NCBI GenBank assembly: GCA_020726505.1
Contig: JAHLEZ010000018.1
Location: 620,001 to 684,000 of the forward strand
Direction of reading: 5' to 3'
Length of the DNA: 64,000 nt
DNA from: Leptodontidium sp. MPI-SDFR-AT-0119
Lineage: Eukaryota; Ascomycota; Leotiomycetes; Helotiales; Leptodontidiaceae
Numbering within the stretch: the stretch's first letter is position 1; the number at the start of each line of letters is the position of its first letter. The notes beneath the pieces were generated by a model that worked only from the letters and a program-made list of their open reading frames with translations, was not told where the DNA came from and ran no database searches. Below, in pieces: positions 57,400 through 64,000 of the stretch. Position numbers and translations under genes: made by a program.

Positions 57400-58950
57400 G
57401 TCTATATTATTCTCTTCCGGCGTGTCGTTAGTATGCCTTAGCCTCTTAGAAAGTTAATTAGCAACGACGTGTATTAAGCCTTTAATATGTTAAACTTCGA
57501 AATCAAATAGGCGTATTTAAGTAAGTTATTTAGTAAGTAAGGCGCTAAGATAATCGTGTGCGGCTTTATTTAGTCAAGTAACTAGGGTATTAGCGTTTGT
57601 TTTAATAATAAAGTGCACGCTAACGAGCCAAATCTTGAACTTCTTTAAAATATAAAGTATGCCTTTATACTCTCACTTAGTGGCATTATATTTAGCTTCG
57701 GTCTTACTTTAGAAACTACTCTCGTACCTTATAGGTCATATCTTGTTCGTTAGAGAGTCTCTTTGGCCGAGGAAACCTCCTTAACTTGTACTACTTAAGT
57801 CAATACTAATAACTATCTCTCTAGTACCTTCACTATAATTAATTCGACATAAAACTAAAAACAAGTATAACGTATCTTTGAGAGTTTATATTACTTTGTC
57901 GTAAATCTCCGGATCTTAGAAGAATTTGACTCCTTTTCTAGATAGTGCGTATAATGGCTTAACGATTAATTAGAAGTTTTTAATCTAAATTCGGAAGTAA
58001 ATAATAAGGCCTAAAAATACCTTAACTTTTATTAAGTTACTTAGCGGGTTTTAGTTCTTAATCTTAATTAAGTGTCTTACTAAAGGTTCTCTTCCCTTAG
58101 AGTTATAGGCGTATCTTATAATATTTATACCGTCTAAACAAAACTAAGACTTTAGTCTAATAATAATACTTACTCTCTTTAAACGTTCTAGCGTCTTATT
58201 AAGGTTCTAAATGTGCTTTAAGATAAATCTTCAGATTCTAAGACGAGCTTCTTCTTAATTATAGTTCGTGTATAGTCCCTTAACTCTTATATTATTTAAG
58301 AATAGTATAATTATACTAAGAATTAGTGGCTTTAATATATAAGTAATCGTTTTAATAAACTAAGCAATAGAGTTTATAACACCTTAAGGGAGAATTATGT
58401 TCTTAACTAAGCCTACGTTCGGAATATAAAAGGCAGTCATGTCTCGACTAGACTTATAAAGAGTTTATTAATTATAGCCGGAGTATAAGTTAATAAGACT
58501 AGTAATATAGTAACTAATAAATTCTTCGGAGAACTTATTTACTAAAGGTAGAAGATTAGTATCCCTTCGAGTGACGGCATTTAATATAATAGCTAAGTTA
58601 ATAAGTCTATATTTTCTAAGTTCTTTCTTTTTTACTAGAAACTAAGTATTTCAGTATAAGCCTTTAGAAAGCTTAAGAATACTCTTATTAAGACGCTCTT
58701 GTACTATCTTCGTGACTTCTAGGACTAAAGCTCGTGGCAACGGAAAGTTAGGGGCTTACTAAGCTTTGTACTTAATAGTCTTAATAACGACTAAGGGAGA
58801 GACATCTTCGTAGAATCTATTACATTCGGGCTAGTCGAACGCTATAGCTCCTTCTTTATTAGTTATTATTTCGTTAAAGAGAGCTCTCTCTTTAAGTTAT
58901 AATAGCTTTCCGACATCGAGTTTAGCTAGTCTCTCCGGCGTAAGTCGAGA
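57400..58950 (-). pseudogene. Reverse transcriptase / RNase H remnant
   Basis: Minus-strand frames near 57400-58030 keep RNase H landmarks: KVKVFLGLIIYFRI, IVISIDLSSTS with the first Asp, and KTEAKYNAT, followed by NKAAHDYLSALL. Reverse-transcriptase sequence precedes them at higher coordinates. Stops interrupt every frame, so it is non-functional. Confidence 0.75.
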
Positions 58951-60699
58951 GTTACGGGGTATACTAGTAAAGCGTGGTAGTAATAAATCTTAATATCTCC
59001 CCAATTATTCTTATTTAGTCCCTTTGTCTTTTAATCTCTTATATTAATCGTCTCTCCCTCCTAAGGGGTCGCTTATAAGGTCGGCTTTATTAACTAACTA
59101 AACCTTCTTGGCTTTTAATTTGTATATAGTGTTAATCTGAGTAATAGTATTCTAAGTACTTTAAAAGGGGTTCTTAATTAGGAGATCGTTATAGTTCTTT
59201 GTCTATTTGAAAGTAAGCGTGGCTTTAGTTAAAGAATTAGCTCTAAAAGCTCTAAGAAAAAATAGTTCTATAGTTGACTTCTCCTCCAGGAATGTGTCTA
59301 AGATTGCCTCTTACTAAAAATTATTAAATACTAATTTCGGGACATAAAACTCTCTTTCTAAGTACTCGATAAGAATAGTATTGCCTTTATTATTATCACT
59401 TAGTACCGCTTCGTCCCCCCCTTTATAAAGCTTGCCCCTAAGCTTTAGTAGTTAAGGGTTATATTGTGAGGGGTCGATCGAGTATTCTAAGGCACTAACA
59501 ATAGCGCTCGATATATAATTAATTACTCTTTTCCTAAGAAGTCTTTTTCTTCGTAACTATCTTTAGAGTCCGTTTATTTTAAAAAGATTATACTTATCCT
59601 GTTTTCTTCTCGAAGAGCTTTAGCGTCTTTGGCATCCTCTATAGTATTATTAGTTTTAACTATAATAATGTCTCTCAATCGCTAATCCCAAAACTAAACT
59701 AGTATAATGCCTCTATTATAGTCTCTAAGATAGCGGAACAATACTTTGGCTTTACGAAAGAATAAAAAGCCTAGAATAACCTTTATACTAAGGGCGTCTA
59801 TAATATAGAATCTATTATTAATAACGCAATTACTTATAATAACTATAATATTATTAAAAAAACTAATAAATCGGGACTTGACTCTAGTGATTGTTTTTAG
59901 AGTTATAGTCTGACTTTTAGTAATAGGGAGCTCTAAGAGAGTAGCTACTTTAAGTGTTATATAATTAACTTTAACTCTTATATTAAAGGTAACTCTAATA
60001 TTAGTGACCTTAGTTCGGCTAAGTATAGTGATAATAACCTTTAGTACTAGCGAGAAGTATGAGTTTCTTATCTTAACTATTGTCTCTAGTAAAGTTACTT
60101 TAATATATAATAATTCTTGAGCGCGAGTACGTTTCGTTAGAAGGTTCTTAAAGATATACTTATTAAGTAGTATTATAGTTCTAAGTAATACTATAAAGAT
60201 CGGACTAAAGACCGAGATAGTACTAACTATAAGTTATAATATTAAGTTATTAATAAGAGCTTCTTATTATACGAATAGTTAAAGTCGTTAGCGTCTTTGT
60301 TATATTCTAAACTTTGCCGCTAATAGATTTCTTGGGATAAAGCTGTAAGTTATAATATACTCTTCTTAATACTTATACTTTAGCTTAAGGCCTTCCCGTT
60401 TAATTTCCTTAAGTCGTCTTTTATAGTTCGTAATCACATAAATATTAGTAATATAAAGGTTTAAAAAAGTATATAGAGTGCCGTGAAGTGGTTTTTAATA
60501 TATAATAATATCTTCCCTAGTTATTAACTCTAGTTCTTCGAACTCTAAGGTACTAATATTAGTGATTAATTCCTTTTATATACGTTAGTTAATTGTTTTA
60601 GTAAAGAAACGAGATACTTTAAGCGGGTTTATAAGAACTATAATTTCTCTTAACGTAAGGTTTCCGGGAAGCTCCTTTTGTGCGAGTAATTTGTTTAAG

Positions 60700-63035
60700 A
60701 TATTATTAAGCCTATAACTATTCCGAGTCAACACCTCTTACACGCGAGGATTTCAGGATATCGCTATACAAGATATAAGTCTAGGAATAGCTAATAGTAT
60801 TACTAGTGCTTTAGATTTCGAAGCTCGCTTTCTCGCTATACTACTAGTAAGTGATATTTTAGAAGATGTTTTCGGTGCTGTAGTAAATGTCGTTTTCGTA
60901 CTTAGGTTAGAGACTTTAGACTTATTGTGAGCTAGAATCTATTGCGGTGTTATTTTAGTCTTAGTTAAGCTATTAACGTCTATAGTATTAGTAAACTTAA
61001 TTAATTCTTTAATATCGTAGGGTGCCTTTAGTTTATTATAAGTAGATTGAGACTTAATCTTCTCTTAGAGCTTGTTTAAAGTCTTATACGGCTCTTGTCT
61101 AAGTGCTCCCTTTTACTACTTAGTCTCGACTGGAGCTACTATAGCTTTAGAATTAGTACTATTAGTATTATACGCTAGTAAATTTTAGATCTATACTAAT
61201 TAATATTCAGTGTAGTCTTATTAACTAATGATATCCGAGTTAAGGTCCCCCGTAGGTTCTTTGATAAGCTCAATATAACTTATAATAAGAATAGTCGAAG
61301 ATTGTGTTTCCTTGTCTCCTTTCTCCTTAGTAAGCGTAACTTCTTTTTTTACTTTAAGAAGTTCTTTAATTACTTTAGCTTAACGTTTAAGGTTAAGGTC
61401 GTATAGGGTGTTTAGGACTTACGTTAAGATATAATGTCTTTTAGACTTTCCGTCCGAGGGAAACTAGACGGGGTATGACTTCTTCCCCTCCTGTTATAGG
61501 CCGATATAAATATAATTAGTGTCGTCGGCTTTATAAATAATACTAAGACCGATCTATTTCTTATAGTTATAGTATTAGTTCATGTAGCTATAATACTCTT
61601 AAGGTCTTATGCCTAGCTAGTATTAATTTATATACTAGCGGCAACTATAATTATCCCTGGCGCGCTTATTGTACCCTAAGGAACTCGAATTTACTGTACC
61701 GTAGTTAATAGTAGCTTACTCTTAGGCCTCTTTAAAGAATATAAACATATTAACCTTAGTAATAAAGTTAGCATTAAAGACTCTTTAAACTACTACTCTG
61801 AGAATCTTTATATATTCTAATCCTTTAGTAATAAAATCTAAATCTCTTATGTTAACCCTACTTAGGTTCCTAATAACTTTCTTTAAAGTAAAAAGGAAAT
61901 TAAGTATAAATAGTTCCTTGTCTTATTACTTTAGTACTCTAGAAATCTCGTCTTATACGGAGTTGTCCCTATAGTTAATAAAGTCAGACTAGTGCCGAGG
62001 TGTTAGTCTACTATTACGAGGCGGAATAATATAAGTCGTTAGCTAAGGTATAAAGCGCTTAGCGAACAGGTTAATACTATTAGTGTTACCTTATACTCAG
62101 TCGGTAATGCCTTACTCTTTAGTAATAGCGCTTAGCTCCCTCTTAGAGTTAAGGTGGGCCTTTATAATAGAGTAGACCTTTTTAAATAAGTTTATATTAT
62201 TAATGTTTAGGGTTTTACTATTCTTAGAAGTAGCCCGTATAGTTTTAGTTCGTAGATTCTAAGGAAGAGAAAAGATAAATCTTATAAAGGCTTACTTATT
62301 AGTGAGGTTACCACGGTTAATATAGTTAATAATAACCTCTTTAAATACTTAGAGGAAGTCGCGGCACTATTTAGGAGTAGGCTCGCCGTCCCTTATAAGA
62401 GTCTTGAAGTCATACTTAAGTCGGTCAAGGTAACTATTAGTATATAGGCGGCGTTCTATATTATCGCGCTAGTACTCCTGAATTACAGTATCCTTAAAGT
62501 TAGTATAGTTACCCTCTTTAAAGCCTAAAAGCTTCCGAATAGTCTATATATGAGCTTAAGTAGCGTACTTAGCCACTTACTTTTTCTTGACTTAATTATT
62601 AGTGACTATATAAGCTATAAAGTATCGATCGAGAATCCGGAAGTAGTTACTAATATTAATTCCGTTAAAGATAAGGGCATTTAAGGTTCCAGCGATAAGT
62701 ATAAGCTAATTAAAATAGATTTTCAGGTTCTTTAAGTCGTCTATAATAAAAGTAAGGCCGGAGTATTAGTGTGGCCTTATAAGATTAATAAAATTAAAGC
62801 CACTAGTCCCTTACTTTTCTTTCTTTCCCTTATTCCTCTTTTAAGAAGTCTCTAAGGTTTAAGAAGTAGTGTCCTTAGAGAATATAAAGGTATTAAGGCT
62901 TAGCCTAGTAGTGATTCTAAGTCTAAACGGAGGAGTTACTCCTGTCAAAATAGAGCCAGGGGGCATTATAATGTTGCCGAACTTACTCATCTTAGGGTTA
63001 CCGTAGCCGTAGTCGATGTTTCTGTTGTTCGACAT
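60700..63035 (-). pseudogene. Gag-region remnant (low detail)
   Basis: An ATG at 63035 on the minus strand opens a frame of about 30 codons (MSNNRNIDYGYGNPKMSKFG onward) before stops appear. Its place upstream of protease/reverse transcriptase and downstream of the right LTR fits a gag gene. The left limit is only approximate and no zinc knuckle could be read. Confidence 0.4.
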
Positions 63036-63914
63036 CGTGTGTTATCGTAAGAAGGTCGTAGTAAAGTAAATTAATAGTATTGTTAATTAGAATATAAGAA
63101 AGTAACTGAGAATGTAATATATTAATTACTAAAGAAATATAAAAGAAACCCCCTCCCTTAAAACAGAAAGTATATAGGCTCTCGCTTACTTTAAAGCGAA
63201 ATAAATATTAATAACTCCTAACGAAGGTTTAGGGCCGTACTCCTTAGTTAGCCCTTAGCGAACGCTAATAACTACTAAACTAAAACAAACACGCCTTAAA
63301 GCTTAAGGCTCGTACATAGAAATTACAAAAACAACAAAAGTAAATATAATAAGAAAATAAAGTAAGGAGATTAACACTTAGCGTAAGCTACTTAAGCTTT
63401 AGACTAGCCTAGAAGTTCTATGTCTCGCCGAATACTCCGAAATATAGGCTCGCTAGTACTCCGCTTAAGCCTCTAATATATTAATTTCAGTTCCGTTATA
63501 AAGTCTCGACTTTTCTTAGCGTTTAAAGAATATTAGTTACGTTTAAAAACACTAGAACCTTCGCTAAGAATAGAAACTAGTACGAAGTAGCCAGGCACTG
63601 TGTCTCGGAATAATAGAATTAGAACAGTAGCCTAAGGGAGACAGATTTTCTAGTATTATAAGTGCTCTTACTTTATAACTTTCCTTAGTTCCTTAGTAGT
63701 CTTCGTTCTCCCTAAGTTAAAGGTCTATATTCTCTATATTCGTTGTTTTGCCTTAAGGGCTAAAAAATAACTAACTAAATAGCTCCCTTAATTCAGACAA
63801 TTGTCGTTTTTCCTGACTCTCCTTATATAAGTTAGTACACAGGGGCCTCACTATTATACTTACTTAGTTCCTCCTCTAATAATAACTCACTCCCTGCGTA
63901 GGTCACTAAAAATA

Positions 63915-64000
63915 TATAAGAGGGACAAACCCTAATTCACATAACAAGAGGGTAGTATATAGCGAGCCACCGGAGGAGATTCTAGGCTCTATAAATAATA
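63915..64000 (-). repeat. LTR, right copy (cut by window end)
   Basis: Aligns base for base with 51943-52028. All differences seen are transitions (for example ccacac to tcacat and gcatgt to gtatat), as expected of RIP on a duplicated sequence. Confidence 0.8.

Larger units (their letters stand above)
51943..64000 (-). mobile_element. Ty3/gypsy LTR retrotransposon(s), RIP-degraded
   Basis: The element reads right to left. A left LTR (51943-52223) and the start of a right LTR (63915 to beyond the window) match, with only transition differences over 86 bases. Between them, minus-strand frames full of stops still show, in order, a gag-like start near 63035, reverse transcriptase and RNase H (about 58900-57400), integrase (about 57100-56200) and a GPY/F-like module near 56000. 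This is the Ty3/gypsy order. The sequence is strongly TA-rich with few CA and TG pairs, the pattern of repeat-induced point mutation. Two other polypurine-like tracts (about 55480 and 59410, as C-runs on the plus strand) and the intact island at 52224-53640 suggest nested insertions rather than one simple element. Confidence 0.8.

Noticed and set aside
1..64000. Search by eye for tRNA and rRNA genes
   Set aside because: No convincing T-loop with matching acceptor stem was found, and no rRNA-like sequence. A dedicated scan (tRNAscan-SE) would be decisive.

Overview
The window is nuclear DNA of a filamentous ascomycete (Pezizomycotina). Introns are short (about 45-65 nt) with GTRNGT donors and CTNAC-like branch points. 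The gene families are typical of such fungi: a Zn2Cys6 factor with a fungal middle-homology region, a full-size PDR transporter, GH92, an AIM9-like phosphotransferase, CorA-like and 2EXR-domain proteins. A block of RIP-like AT-rich DNA fills the right end. A class such as Leotiomycetes is only a guess. About 25 genes or gene remnants can be supported, and splice sites were read by eye.

Layout. 1-5.8 kb: one small GPI-anchored secreted protein in a long microsatellite-rich non-coding stretch. 5.8-12 kb: a CorA-like membrane protein, an AIM9-like kinase-fold gene and three poorly known genes, several with frame damage. 13-17.5 kb: a secreted GH92 mannosidase and a small Cys-rich gene. 18.3-31.7 kb: a possible detoxification neighbourhood made of an 8-exon PDR transporter, a zinc-less MDR oxidoreductase, a Zn2Cys6 regulator, a GST-like gene and an alpha/beta hydrolase. 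32.4-33.9 kb: a Golgi-type glycosyltransferase. 34.9-41.5 kb: two kinase genes flanking a Fot1/pogo-like TIR element. 42-51 kb: 2EXR, thioredoxin, small secreted and hypothetical genes, then a four-domain SUMO gene. 51.5-64 kb: AT-rich RIP-like DNA holding an inverted Ty3/gypsy element with LTRs and an oddly intact island.

Two items stand out. The gene at 37348-41519 reads, through six exons whose phases all match, as one polypeptide of about 1,295 residues: protein kinase, AIG2/GGCT-like domain, YTH RNA-binding domain and a seven-repeat Tup1-like WD40 propeller. It is interrupted by a single in-frame TAG. I know of no described protein with this order. The gene at 49528-50845 encodes four tandem SUMO domains, each ending in Gly-Gly, where fungi usually have a single-SUMO gene.

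A recurring theme is isolated in-frame stops in otherwise well-preserved genes (TAG at 35884 and 39235; TAA at 8135 and 11153). They fit leaked RIP (CAG/CAA to TAG/TAA). The two TAGs, both in kinase genes, also fit the A-to-I stop-codon editing known from sexual stages of some filamentous ascomycetes. The sequence alone cannot separate these.
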